Both the position numbers and the translations under genes were made by a program. A DNA stretch of 64,000 bases. It comes from a virus. Positions 13,890 to 22,760 of this stretch are shown in pieces; within the stretch, counting starts at the first letter, position 1, and each line of letters starts with the position of its first letter. A model generated the notes under the pieces. The model saw nothing but the letters and a program-made list of their open reading frames with translations, had not been told where the DNA came from and searched no databases. The DNA lies in IMG/VR virus record IMGVR_UViG_3300031788_000007, positions 1-64,000 of that record. One strand, given 5' to 3'.

Positions 13890-16052
13890 ATGGGAATCCG
13901 TCGCGCAAATCCTCACTTAGAAGAAATTATTGAGGTGTTGGACCTCCATCTCCAAAAGTACAGTGGCGATCAAGCGAAGGCCCGCGAGTATCTTTCTAAA
14001 GATGACAATGCTTGGATAGATGCAGAGATACTCCACTGCATGACTGAGCGACGTTACTTCCTATCCAACTACTATGCCATCAAAACTGAGGACCGCGGCT
14101 TCACCGGGTTGTACCCGTTTTGGGATTCGCAGGAGATTCTGCATGACGAATTCCGCCGGCTGGAGAAGCAGTTTGGACGCGTAAAAGCAATCGTCAACAA
14201 GGCTCGACAGATGGGGGGCAGCACGTATGTCTCAGGGGAAGTCTTCGCGGCAACAATCTTCAGTGAGCATGTAAACTCCATCGTCGTAGCTCAGGACGCC
14301 GATGTGACCCGGTACATCCTCGATATGTACGCAGCGGCTCTTGACTTTTTACCGTGGTGGATGCGTCCCCGAATTCGCTATCAAGAGGCCGGAAAATTCA
14401 TCGACTTTGATGAGAAAGACGAAACCCTGCGAATCACTCGCCCAGGACTGAAGACGCGCATCTACGGAGACAACGGGAACAAGCCGACCGGAGTGGGGAG
14501 GTCTAAAACTTTCGCAAGAGCCCACCTCGACGAGTTGCCGTTCTGGACCGATCCAAGCCAACTTACTAAAGCACTATTCCCAACCTTCAACTCCCCCGAC
14601 GGCTTCTATGTAATGATTTCAACCCCTAAGGGGCGTAATAATCCTTGGCACAATATGTGGCGTAAAGCGGAAGCTGGAGACATTGACTGGAACCCGGTCT
14701 ATATTCCGTTTTACAGGCGCGAAAAGACGTACTCTCTGCCGATTCCCAAAGGCGAAGTCTTTACGTTGACGAAGGACGAGGAAGAGATAAAATACCTCGT
14801 TCTCAAAAAAGACGGCTTCGCGATGAAGAACGAAGTCTTCAACTGGCGCCGGAAGAGGATTCAGGAATTCATCGCTAACGATGGCGACGACAAAATGTTC
14901 AATCAGGAATACAGCCTTACCGCAGAGGAGTCTTTCCAGACCTCCGCAGTCACCGCATATCCGTTGGGCATCATCAACAAGCTGATGAAACGAGTGCTGA
15001 ACCCGAAGTGGATTGGGGAGATCAGTTACGACTTCGACGCTGGCCGGCCGAAGGTGATGGTCCGCGAAGTGGAGCCGACTGCCGACTTGGAGTATCCAAA
15101 GCACCACAACCGCTTCAGTGTATGGAAGCGTGAGCGGCCAGGCGCGGTCTATGTCGTAGGGGTGGACGTGAGCCTTGGAAACGACGGCGGCGACTTCTCA
15201 TCAGTCACGGTAATCGACATATCTCTAGACCTGCCGAAGGATGAAGTGGTGGCAGTGTGGCACGGCTATATTGATCCCGAGTCGCTGGCTGATGTAACTC
15301 TAGCAATTTGCTGGATGTACAACGAGGCTCTGGCGGCCGTGGAAGTAAATTCGATGGGCATGGTGACGAACAACAAGTTGGTCCGCCAGTACGAGTACGA
15401 GAACATCTATCGGTACAAGCACCTCGACAAACTGACTCATTGGATGACCGACATTATCGGCTTTTGGACGAATGACAAGACCAAGCGGGCCTTGATGTCG
15501 AAGATGTCGAAGACGCTGATTGATGACTTGCTCAACATTCCAGACAAATTCACCGTCGACGAGTTTTATGATTTCACTGAAGATGGAGCCGAGGGAGACG
15601 GGGCTAGGGACGACCTTATGATGAGTCTTCACATCGCTCTTTACTGCGGCCACGAGGCTGAGTACCGCGAGATGCGGGAGGGGACCAGCAAGCAGGAATC
15701 GACAAAGCAGCAGAATGAATTCAAAATCCTCGACCGATTCGGTACAATCATTCAGACGACGAACTCGCAGCATGAAGCGGAGCGAGTGTCGAAGAAGAAC
15801 ATCGGAAGCAGTATCGTGAGGACGGCGGGGGCGACCGCTACAGTCAACCTGAAGGGATTGGGGGAAAGGAAAGTACCTAGCGATTTTCAGAATAGCGAGT
15901 ACAGCCCTGTGTTTGACGGCAATGGGACGGCTTCGCGCATGTACGAGGACGGGATCGATCCGGAGCTGATAACTCCAGAGGCGATAGCCCAGTACGAGGC
16001 GGATCAGGCGGAACTGGACTCGGATGACGAGAATTCATGGCTTTATCAGTGA
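13890..16052 (+). CDS. terL: Terminase large subunit (TerL), full length
   Basis: A 720-aa packaging motor: ATPase plus headful/cos nuclease. The Walker A-type motif is KARQMGGST (104-112); Walker B region HLDELPFW near 211; coupling motif ISTPKGRNN near 245. The RNase H-like nuclease begins VVGVDVSLG near 423 with catalytic Asp, then EVNSMG near 485 and GARDDLMMS near 571. Length is at the long end for TerL. It directly follows TerS. A second, split TerL lies at 46562 and 49010 and shares the blocks AVEVNS-G--TNN-L-RQYE. Confidence 0.9.
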   Translation: MGIRRANPHLEEIIEVLDLHLQKYSGDQAKAREYLSKDDNAWIDAEILHCMTERRYFLSNYYAIKTEDRGFTGLYPFWDSQEILHDEFRRLEKQFGRVKAIVNKARQMGGSTYVSGEVFAATIFSEHVNSIVVAQDADVTRYILDMYAAALDFLPWWMRPRIRYQEAGKFIDFDEKDETLRITRPGLKTRIYGDNGNKPTGVGRSKTFARAHLDELPFWTDPSQLTKALFPTFNSPDGFYVMISTPKGRNNPWHNMWRKAEAGDIDWNPVYIPFYRREKTYSLPIPKGEVFTLTKDEEEIKYLVLKKDGFAMKNEVFNWRRKRIQEFIANDGDDKMFNQEYSLTAEESFQTSAVTAYPLGIINKLMKRVLNPKWIGEISYDFDAGRPKVMVREVEPTADLEYPKHHNRFSVWKRERPGAVYVVGVDVSLGNDGGDFSSVTVIDISLDLPKDEVVAVWHGYIDPESLADVTLAICWMYNEALAAVEVNSMGMVTNNKLVRQYEYENIYRYKHLDKLTHWMTDIIGFWTNDKTKRALMSKMSKTLIDDLLNIPDKFTVDEFYDFTEDGAEGDGARDDLMMSLHIALYCGHEAEYREMREGTSKQESTKQQNEFKILDRFGTIIQTTNSQHEAERVSKKNIGSSIVRTAGATATVNLKGLGERKVPSDFQNSEYSPVFDGNGTASRMYEDGIDPELITPEAIAQYEADQAELDSDDENSWLYQ

Positions 16053-16066
16053 AAAAGGAGGAAACA

Positions 16067-16273
16067 ATGGAAAATCAAATGAAGGTCTGTTTTATCACGC
16101 TGGATCAGTACAACAGGATTTGGGCGAAGTTACAGCCACAGGAGAGGTTCGTTGTGGAGATGCCAACACTGGGCCTGATGCACAGAAAGGCAAACGCGCT
16201 TCTCATTGTCGGGAAGCAGGAAGATTTCATTGCAGACGTGAAGACGGTCATTCGACCAGATTGGTTGGCGTAA
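16067..16273 (+). CDS. Hypothetical small protein
   Basis: A 68-aa protein from ATG 16067 after AAAAAGGAGGAAACA; an upstream in-frame ATG at 16037 has no SD. MENQMKVCFITLDQYNRIW..., beta/alpha mixture. Unknown; follows TerL by 14 nt. Confidence 0.6.
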   Translation: MENQMKVCFITLDQYNRIWAKLQPQERFVVEMPTLGLMHRKANALLIVGKQEDFIADVKTVIRPDWLA

Positions 16274-16275
16274 AC

Positions 16276-16596
16276 ATGGACGTATCAAGAAGGAAGTTCT
16301 TCGGAGTAGGAGCAACAGTAATGGCGGCAGCAGCTATCCCGGCAGTAGCAGCCGAGAAGCCTGCGGACGAGGCCGTAGGGCCGATGATGTTTGAACATAC
16401 CTGCGACAGAGGAGCATCGCGACTGACGCCTGAAGAGGTGACGGAGATTCAGAAGGAGGCTCCGTGGATGTATCGAGGCTGCGGAACACGCTTTCGGTGG
16501 TGGTTTGGAATGCCGGTGATCTGCCCGAACTGCGGCTGGCACTATGTGTTCACAATCGAAGATGTGAAGACCAACTTTTACAAGCGGGTTCAGTAG
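16276..16596 (+). CDS. Tat-signal protein with Cys-rich C-terminus
   Basis: A 106-aa protein from ATG 16276. Residues 4-26 (SRRKFFGVGATVMAAAAIPA) form a twin-arginine signal with a hydrophobic h-region and an AVAA cleavage-like site. The exported part has C...C and CPNCGWHY, likely a rubredoxin-like metal site. The SD is weak. Its stop TAG (16594-16596) overlaps palindrome copy 5. The second Tat-type protein here; role unknown. Confidence 0.65.
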   Translation: MDVSRRKFFGVGATVMAAAAIPAVAAEKPADEAVGPMMFEHTCDRGASRLTPEEVTEIQKEAPWMYRGCGTRFRWWFGMPVICPNCGWHYVFTIEDVKTNFYKRVQ

Positions 16597-16611
16597 TCCA
16601 AATTTTGGAGC
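16595..16611. repeat. 17-bp palindrome, copy 5 (AGTCCAAATTTTGGAGC)
   Basis: Starts inside the stop codon TAG. The last base differs from consensus. Together with copy 6 it brackets a single gene. Confidence 0.9.
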
Positions 16612-16623
16612 CGAGGAGGGGTT

Positions 16624-16929
16624 ATGGAATGGGTGAAGCGTAGAGTATTCCAGTTTCAAAAAAAAGACCCGTGCCACACGGAGATTGAGCATGTATGTTT
16701 CTTCAGGCTCCGCAGCGACGGGACGATGTGGTATCAGGTGTCGCGGCTCTCAATGGCCGAAATGATTCATCGGCTTCCCGGCGGGTGGCTACATGATAAG
16801 TGGAAGCGGTTCTTGGCAGAGGAAACAAAAGTTCCGAAGGTAACAGTCGAAGAGTTCGATAGAGAGTTCGAGGCTTGCATGAACCGTATGCGCGGCGTCG
16901 AGGTCGAGTTGATGTTCAAAAACACGTAG
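16624..16929 (+). CDS. Hypothetical protein in a palindrome-bracketed cassette
   Basis: A 101-aa protein from ATG 16624 after GAGGAGGGGTT. Contains aromatic and charged residues (MEWVKRRVFQFQKKDPC..., GGWLHDKWKRFL). No recognised domain. It is flanked by copies 5 and 6, 333 bp apart, with its own stop TAG forming the start of copy 6, so the unit looks like a discrete one-gene cassette. Confidence 0.6.
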   Translation: MEWVKRRVFQFQKKDPCHTEIEHVCFFRLRSDGTMWYQVSRLSMAEMIHRLPGGWLHDKWKRFLAEETKVPKVTVEEFDREFEACMNRMRGVEVELMFKNT

Positions 16930-16944
16930 TCCAAATTTTGGAGT
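16928..16944. repeat. 17-bp palindrome, copy 6 (AGTCCAAATTTTGGAGT)
   Basis: Starts in the TAG stop (16927-16929) and is followed 7 bp later by the SD of the next gene. Confidence 0.9.
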
Positions 16945-16959
16945 AAGGGGAGGAGAAAG

Positions 16960-17589
16960 ATGCCAGCATTCAAGACGGAATTTAGCTGTCCGAAGTGCAA
17001 GCGTGAAACGGGGCAGTCGAACCAGATTTCAGCCGCCGAGGGAAGGTTGACGTGCCCGGCCAACTCGAATCATCGGTGGGACGACACCGCGGCCTTCTAC
17101 GCAGACGGGCCTCAAATGGAGTTCAAGGTAGGGCCGGCCAAGTTCCCACCTGTTGAGGGGCAGACGCCGATCACCCTGAAGATACCCTTGCGGATCAAGA
17201 CCGATCTATCCGCTCAGTGGGGGAGTGACGAGGCAGTTTCGGCCAGGGTAGCCGACATCCTTTTACAGATGGCCGAGGGCGAAGTGATGATCCTTGGGAT
17301 GACAGACAAAGGGCGTCTGTTTGACCGCCTTGGACAGAAGTTCTCAAATTCCAGTGAACTTGTTGGCATAGTCTATGCGAAGATGTGTGAAGTAGACGAA
17401 GCCAAGGGTGAGCGGGACGCAGCCGTAGAAGACCTAAAGGCTTACGAGTCGAGGTCGCCGGGGAGGGTTATCGTGGATTTGGGAGACCAGTTCGCAACCG
17501 CTCAGGCGAAGGCTAAGGATGCGGAGACCCCACTCAAGCTCTGGATCGAAGAGCGGACACGGATGGCACTTCAAGAGAACTGGTTTTGA
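16960..17589 (+). CDS. Hypothetical protein with N-terminal zinc ribbon
   Basis: A 209-aa protein from ATG 16960 after AGGGGAGGAGAAAG. Residues 9-32 include CPKCKRE and CPANSNH, a zinc-ribbon-like site. The central part is beta-rich (ITLKIPLRIKTD), the C-terminus helical. It sits just before the portal gene and may be a head-completion accessory. Family not recognised. Confidence 0.55.
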   Translation: MPAFKTEFSCPKCKRETGQSNQISAAEGRLTCPANSNHRWDDTAAFYADGPQMEFKVGPAKFPPVEGQTPITLKIPLRIKTDLSAQWGSDEAVSARVADILLQMAEGEVMILGMTDKGRLFDRLGQKFSNSSELVGIVYAKMCEVDEAKGERDAAVEDLKAYESRSPGRVIVDLGDQFATAQAKAKDAETPLKLWIEERTRMALQENWF

Positions 17590-17600
17590 TAGGAACTCCA

Positions 17601-19436
17601 ATGACGCTGGACGATTTTCCCGAGATAAGGCAGAAGCCGAGCGAGGAAGATAAGCGGACCTCCTCACGAGCCGAGTATTACATCCAACTCAACAACTGGT
17701 GCGATTCGGTTGTAGAGGAGGGGATAGCACTCCAGCAGGACGTTCCTGAACTCAAGGACATCTCTAACGCCCTCGACTATCTGGTAGGGATGCAGTGGAA
17801 GGATGCAATGCCTTCCTACCGGGCGAAGCCGGTCTCGAACGAGTTCTTATCGATGTTCTGGGAGACGGTTGGGCTCATCACGGACATCCGGCCCACCTCG
17901 CACATCGTCGACATCTCCAACGACGGCAAGTATTCCGAGATTCAGAAAATCCTCAACAACTTGAATAAGGGCTGGGTATCGACCTCCGGGTACGAGCGCC
18001 GGATGGCGTTCTGCATCATGTGGGCGATGTTCACTTCGGCGCCGGCCATGCTGTACTATAACCCGTTCGCCAGGGGAGACAGCGGCGATCCCGAAGACGG
18101 CGACTTGACCCTTGAGGCTCTGCCGCCAAGCTCGATTCTGCGGTTGGGGATGGGTGAAGACCTTCAGGAAGACGAGTGCGTAGTCTATCGCAAGATGCGG
18201 ACGCTAGCGTGGATCAAGCGGGCCTACCCGACGATGGGCAAGTATGTTCAGGCCGAGGAGACCAAGAGCCGGTACACGGTCGACGTACAGAGTCCGATGG
18301 GCGTATCGCCGCAGTTGTACCCACCGCTATCGCCGGGCATGAAGCGGCTTTTAGGGGCAGGTGACAAACAATCCTACGAGAGCAACTTCCCCCAGGCCGA
18401 AGTGCAGCAGTTTCACCGGAAAGACGACTCGATCAATGAGGGTCGAGACAAGATTTGGATGGGTCCAAAGGGCGCACCTTGGGGATACTGGGTCGAGCCG
18501 GGGAAGAAGTTGTACCCCAGAGGCCGCTTATTCATCCGGGCCAACCGGGTCACCCTGTACGACCAGCCAAACCCCTACTTCCATCGGAAGAAGCCGTTCG
18601 CCTCTCTTGGGTTGTACGGAGTGCCGTGGCAGCAGTACGCGATGAGCGTAGTGAAGCCTTGGATGAGCCAGCAGGACATCTTGAATCAGATGATGGCTGG
18701 GATGCTCCAGACGGTAAAGAAGGCGATCAACCCTGCCTTGATGGCGGCCAAGTCAGCTATCAATCCAGCCGCGATGAAGGCGATCGACAGTTCCAAGCCG
18801 GGGTTGAAGATCACCTACAGCCAGAACGCGCCACATCCCCCAACGTGGCAGACGCCTCCAGTTCTGCCAACCTACGTCCTGCAAATCTACACGCAGATTC
18901 TCCAATCGATGAAGCAGAGTTCTGGAGCCGCGGCAATCGGGGATGCGCTCGGGAAGAAGCAGGTTCCTTCAGGAGACTCTCTCGACAAGATTCAGATGGC
19001 GAAGAACACCCCGATCCGGGTCATGGGCCGCAGCGTGGAATGGTTTGCCGACGACATTGGTCAACAGTGGTGCGCTGACGCCTTGCAGTTCTACAGCGCC
19101 GAGCGCCGGATGGAGTTGCTGGGCATGGCCGGTCTCACGAAGGAAGACATGGACGACAGGCCAGGTTCGCTCATCCCTGATGGAATCCAGTCAGAGGCAT
19201 TCGTAAGGCGCTACCACTATCGCACGGAGCGCGGAACCCTACTCCACGTCGAGCAGCAGGAGCGTGTTCCGATTGCGTTCGCTCTACGCAAGGGACGCGA
19301 CCTATCTCGGAAGCAGGTATTCAAGATCCTCAAGTGGAATATCGACCAACAGGCCAACGATGAAGAGTTGAAGGCTGAGGCCGCGGCAATGGCTCAGGCC
19401 CAAGCCGGCGCACCACCGAAAGCGGGGCATAAGTGA
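17601..19436 (+). CDS. Portal protein
   Basis: A 611-aa protein forming the DNA entry ring at a capsid vertex. ATG 17601 has AGGA 6 nt upstream; a TTG at 17586 (TTGA overlap) is an alternative. Features typical of podoviral-type portals: GISNALDYLVGMQW-like N-terminus, wing residues rich in Trp/Tyr, LPPSSI segment, helical stem (MSQQDILNQMMAGMLQTVKKA) and C-terminal Gln/Ala-rich crown helix. Position after TerL and before scaffold and capsid supports the call. Confidence 0.8.
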   Translation: MTLDDFPEIRQKPSEEDKRTSSRAEYYIQLNNWCDSVVEEGIALQQDVPELKDISNALDYLVGMQWKDAMPSYRAKPVSNEFLSMFWETVGLITDIRPTSHIVDISNDGKYSEIQKILNNLNKGWVSTSGYERRMAFCIMWAMFTSAPAMLYYNPFARGDSGDPEDGDLTLEALPPSSILRLGMGEDLQEDECVVYRKMRTLAWIKRAYPTMGKYVQAEETKSRYTVDVQSPMGVSPQLYPPLSPGMKRLLGAGDKQSYESNFPQAEVQQFHRKDDSINEGRDKIWMGPKGAPWGYWVEPGKKLYPRGRLFIRANRVTLYDQPNPYFHRKKPFASLGLYGVPWQQYAMSVVKPWMSQQDILNQMMAGMLQTVKKAINPALMAAKSAINPAAMKAIDSSKPGLKITYSQNAPHPPTWQTPPVLPTYVLQIYTQILQSMKQSSGAAAIGDALGKKQVPSGDSLDKIQMAKNTPIRVMGRSVEWFADDIGQQWCADALQFYSAERRMELLGMAGLTKEDMDDRPGSLIPDGIQSEAFVRRYHYRTERGTLLHVEQQERVPIAFALRKGRDLSRKQVFKILKWNIDQQANDEELKAEAAAMAQAQAGAPPKAGHK

Positions 19437-19606
19437 TGGCCGATTCAGAAATGAGCAAAAAGATAGCCGAGCAGGACATCCCGAGAATCCTTGCCGCGAT
19501 TAAGAATGGGGTTGATTCCAAACAGTATTGGACATTGACGATCAAAGGCACTGACAACGGCGGGATCATCGACATTCGGCTAGTGAAAGAGCAGAGCTTC
19601 AAGTAG
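19436..19606 (+). CDS. Small hypothetical protein
   Basis: A 56-aa protein from ATG 19436 in a TGATG overlap with the portal stop: MADSEMSKKIAEQDIPRIL ... IIDIRLVKEQSFK. Helix then two beta-like strands. Translational coupling to the portal gene supports it. Unknown role in head assembly. Confidence 0.6.
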   Translation: MADSEMSKKIAEQDIPRILAAIKNGVDSKQYWTLTIKGTDNGGIIDIRLVKEQSFK

Positions 19607-19712
19607 TAATTTTGCAGGCGTGTTAAGAAATCGCTTGACGAAGCACGGACTGCGGATAATGATTCTCACAGGGCAAGAGTAGCGGTTACCGAGAAATCGG
19701 AGAGGCCGCAGC

Positions 19713-19752
19713 AGCCGCGCAAGGGAGAAATCCTGAGTGCGGCTTTTCTTTT
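19713..19752 (+). terminator. Rho-independent terminator downstream of portal unit
   Basis: AGCCGC (19713-19718) pairs with GCGGCT (19739-19744), followed by TTTCTTTT (19745-19752). The loop is 20 nt, so strength is moderate. It lies in a 250-bp gap before the capsid gene group. Confidence 0.6.
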
Positions 19753-19863
19753 GTCCGAGAGGCCCCAAATCTTTCCTGGGGGCAACCTCAGCGGTGGAGG
19801 CCGCCGGCCGAGCGATCGGTCGCAATAAAAAACCCAGGGGGCAACCCCGGAAAGGACTACACC

Positions 19864-19914
19864 ATGGCACGCAAAAAGGGCCGCAAGGGTGGACGGAAGC
19901 ACGGCCGCAAGTAG
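19864..19914 (+). CDS. 16-aa highly basic peptide
   Basis: MARKKGRKGGRKHGRK from ATG 19864, with GGAAAGGAC upstream. Ten of 16 residues are Lys, Arg or His. The good SD and the resemblance to the basic cluster at 23865-24783 argue that it is translated. May bind DNA; very short, so uncertain. Confidence 0.45.
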   Translation: MARKKGRKGGRKHGRK

Positions 19915-19984
19915 TTCGCGGCAGTCAGCAGTAAACGGGGGGCGTTAACAGCGCCCCTCCATCACACCTCAAGGGGAGCATCCA

Positions 19985-20179
19985 ATGAAGAAGTCAGGCA
20001 TGGCCGAGAACATCGAGCAGGGCCACTACCTTGCTACCCCAAGCCCAAAATTGGGCAAGGGAACCTTCGATCAGGTGGGGACTTTCATAGACGAAGGCGA
20101 AATGACAACCACCACGCCAAAGGGCACGAGCGTCAACGTGAAGACCGGCAAGCTCCAGAACAACGAGAACGGATTCTAG
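19985..20179 (+). CDS. Hypothetical small protein
   Basis: A 64-aa protein from ATG 19985 after AAGGGGAGCATCC. Gly/Thr/Lys-rich with TPSPKLGKGTFDQVG, probably extended or beta-structured. Could be a minor virion protein. Family unknown. Confidence 0.55.
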   Translation: MKKSGMAENIEQGHYLATPSPKLGKGTFDQVGTFIDEGEMTTTTPKGTSVNVKTGKLQNNENGF

Positions 20180-20182
20180 TCC

Positions 20183-20512
20183 ATGCCTCCAATGACACAG
20201 CCGCCGATGGCGCCGGATGTTCAAGCCCAGATGGGTGCTGGACCGCAGTTTGGGGCGGGCGTTGGTCAGGCGCAGCAGCAGATGGGGAAGAATCCGATTG
20301 AGCTTGCCGTGGGCACCGTGGAGAAAATCCTCAACGGGATTCAGGATGAAGCGATGCGCCCCTTCATTCAGAAGGCACTCGCCACCCTCAAGGTAGGTTT
20401 GGCGCAAGCACAGCAAAAACAACCACAGTCGGCCGGTATGGGGGCACCGCCTCCAGGTGGAGGCCCACCTCAGATACCGACGCCACCGACTCCGGGGCAG
20501 ATGCCGGGGTAG
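20183..20512 (+). CDS. Pro/Gln/Gly-rich protein
   Basis: A 109-aa protein from ATG 20183. Pro/Met/Gln-rich ends flank a central helix (NPIELAVGTVEKILNGIQDEAMRPFIQKAL). Located between portal and scaffold; likely a minor head or scaffold-associated protein. No known domain. Confidence 0.5.
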   Translation: MPPMTQPPMAPDVQAQMGAGPQFGAGVGQAQQQMGKNPIELAVGTVEKILNGIQDEAMRPFIQKALATLKVGLAQAQQKQPQSAGMGAPPPGGGPPQIPTPPTPGQMPG

Positions 20513-20597
20513 GCAACGATAACAGGTAAGCAGTCGGAAACGGCGATCTTATCCCGAGCTTCGCGGAACCCGAAAGGGAAGCGAGGAAGGAAGTTAG

Positions 20598-21539
20598 ATG
20601 GCAGTCCAAACGTGGGAAGAAATTGTATCGGCAGCGCAGCTTAGTGCTGATGAACGCAAGCTCCTTGACAACATCGTGCAGAAAGTCCCCGAGTTCAAAG
20701 ATGGGCGGCTTCGGCAAGCGGACTACAGCCGGAAACTGACTGAGTTGCAGACGCAAGAGAAGGAATACACAGAAGCTCTTGCATACAACCAGAAGATGAA
20801 GGTGTGGGCTGACGAAAAGGTTCCGATCTGGGAATCCCTTGTAGAGCAAGGGGTGATCGACGAGGAATCGAAACCGTTATGGCCTGAAGAGAAGGCCAGG
20901 CTTGCAGCAGAACTTGAAGCGGCTAAGAAGGCAGCAGTTGGAGGCGAGATGGACCCGGCAGAGTTGGACAAGCGAGTGAAGGAAATCGTGGTGGCATCGG
21001 GCTTGAGCCTGAACGCCGAGCAATATCGAAACCTCTACGCCAGCGAGGGAAAGAAGTTGGTGGAAGAGACGATCAACGCCAAGTACACGGAGTTCGAGAA
21101 GAACTTCAACGAAAAGACGATTCCATTCACGACCGGATTCGCAACGTCCATGGCGATCATGGCGAACAAGTTTGAGAAGGAAACCGGGAAAGAGTTCACC
21201 GACGAAGATCAGAAGGCAGTATTCGATCTGATGTCGAAGGAGAAGGACTTCAATCCCAGGACCGCCGTGGAGAAGTACATGGAACCAACAGTCCGCGAGA
21301 AGAAGACGGCGGCCGACATTGAGCGGCTGGCTGAGGAGCGGGCGAACAAGATCATTGCCGAGCGCGGCGGTTTGCCGGGCGGCGGCAGCGAGGGTCACTT
21401 CCCAACAGGCGAAGCAAGGGGCAGTCTGCAAAAGATGTTGGAGCAAAGCGCCAAGGAGGGTGAGGGCGACGTTGAATCACTCACCATGGCGGCGGCAAGA
21501 ACAGCGGCGGCCGAACTTCGGAGTGTTGGCAAGTTTTAG
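20598..21539 (+). CDS. Probable scaffolding protein
   Basis: A 313-aa protein from ATG 20598 after GAGGAAGGAAG. It is almost entirely charged and helical, with long Glu/Lys/Ala coiled-coil-like stretches (EEKARLAAELEAAKKA) and a Gly-rich hinge (GGLPGGGSEGHFPTG) before a helical C-terminus, as in capsid scaffolds. Placement directly upstream of the major capsid gene supports the role. No protease signature was seen. The 227 bp after it contain a GCGGGA/TCCCGC hairpin (21552-21573) but no gene. Confidence 0.7.
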   Translation: MAVQTWEEIVSAAQLSADERKLLDNIVQKVPEFKDGRLRQADYSRKLTELQTQEKEYTEALAYNQKMKVWADEKVPIWESLVEQGVIDEESKPLWPEEKARLAAELEAAKKAAVGGEMDPAELDKRVKEIVVASGLSLNAEQYRNLYASEGKKLVEETINAKYTEFEKNFNEKTIPFTTGFATSMAIMANKFEKETGKEFTDEDQKAVFDLMSKEKDFNPRTAVEKYMEPTVREKKTAADIERLAEERANKIIAERGGLPGGGSEGHFPTGEARGSLQKMLEQSAKEGEGDVESLTMAAARTAAAELRSVGKF

Positions 21540-21766
21540 GTGGTGAGGCAGGCGGGACGCCTTGAGTTCCCGCAACTGCAATTCTCCAAGGAAGCATGGG
21601 TCCATGCGGAGCCTGAAGGGATAGCAGGGATGAGTTGAACGGGAAGCCGAGAGGCCGAGCCTGTGAGACTAGGGCGACAACGGCGAAGGCCGCGGTAATC
21701 AAACATCTCTGGCCCAATAGGGCGCTCGACAAGGGCTCAACCCGAGTCGAAGAAAGCAAAGGGCTT

Positions 21767-22735
21767 ATGCTTACGTGGAATGATCTCACGGGCAAAACGA
21801 ACGATCATATCGTTCCGATCATCACCGACAACGTGTTCAAGTCTTCGCCGGTATTCACCCGCCTCCGCAAAAAGCGGAGATTCGCATTTCCCGGCGGCTT
21901 GACCATTCGCCATAACATCATGTACGCGCCGCTGAAGGGCGGGTTCTTCCAGCGCGGCCAAGCCTTTGACACCTCGGCAGTGCAGACGGACACGGCTCTT
22001 CAGTTCAACCTGAAGTACGCCTATGTGAACGTCACGCTGTATGGTGTGGATCAGGTTCTCAACCGCGGCGCAGAAGCCGCGATGAGTTACGTCTCCTCGA
22101 AGATGGTGAACGCTTCGGGCACGATGGCCCAGATCCTCGGCACCTCGGTCTTCGGTGACGGCCAGGGTACGCTGAACTCAACTCTTGAGTTGGATGGTTT
22201 ATCGGCGGCTGTTGACAACGGCGTGAACTACGCAACTTATGGTGGCATCACCCGGTCGGACATCTCCAGCACAGCGAACACTGGCATCAACTCTTACTAT
22301 GCGGCGCCATCGGCCTTTAACCTTTCTCAAATCCAGACAGCCTTTGGTGCGAGTTGGTTTGGGCAGGAGAAGCCGGACATGCTGCCGACCACGCAGCCGG
22401 TGTGGGATGCGTTCTGGAACAAGCTCCAGCCGCAGCAACGGTTCAACGACGAGACCTCCGACGTTCACGTTGGCTTCAAGTCGTTCAACTGGAACGGTGC
22501 GCAGGTGGTGGTTGACCAGTACCTCTCGGTCCTGGGCGGAACCTACACGATGTTTGGTCTCAACACCAACTACATCTACCTGTACGTCTCCGATGTGCCG
22601 AAGTACCAGTTTGGATTTACGGGCTGGAAGGAAGCGCAGAACACCGACGATGTGGCCGGACAGTATATGTTCGGTGGCAACATGGTTGTTGCCGCATCTC
22701 GCTTGATGTTCAGAGAGGCATTCACGGCCCTGTAA
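21767..22735 (+). CDS. Major capsid protein
   Basis: A 322-aa protein, HK97-fold type by context. ATG 21767 is used because the conserved start MLTWNDLTGKTNDH begins there and AAAGGG lies upstream; a longer frame to 21635 looks non-coding. The N-terminal arm (HIVPIITDNVFKSSPVFTRL) is followed by a Gly-rich E-loop-like region and a C-terminal P-domain-like segment (VPKYQFGFTGWKEAQN). The N-arm is duplicated in the Tat-fusion gene at 9363. Confidence 0.8.
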   Translation: MLTWNDLTGKTNDHIVPIITDNVFKSSPVFTRLRKKRRFAFPGGLTIRHNIMYAPLKGGFFQRGQAFDTSAVQTDTALQFNLKYAYVNVTLYGVDQVLNRGAEAAMSYVSSKMVNASGTMAQILGTSVFGDGQGTLNSTLELDGLSAAVDNGVNYATYGGITRSDISSTANTGINSYYAAPSAFNLSQIQTAFGASWFGQEKPDMLPTTQPVWDAFWNKLQPQQRFNDETSDVHVGFKSFNWNGAQVVVDQYLSVLGGTYTMFGLNTNYIYLYVSDVPKYQFGFTGWKEAQNTDDVAGQYMFGGNMVVAASRLMFREAFTAL

Positions 22736-22760
22736 TCGGCCTGATTGAGAGGACAAGACA

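Noticed and set aside
20042-20055. GCCCAAAATTGGGC, similar to the palindrome core
   Set aside because: Different outer bases and shorter spacing, and it is read through by a small gene; not counted as a copy.
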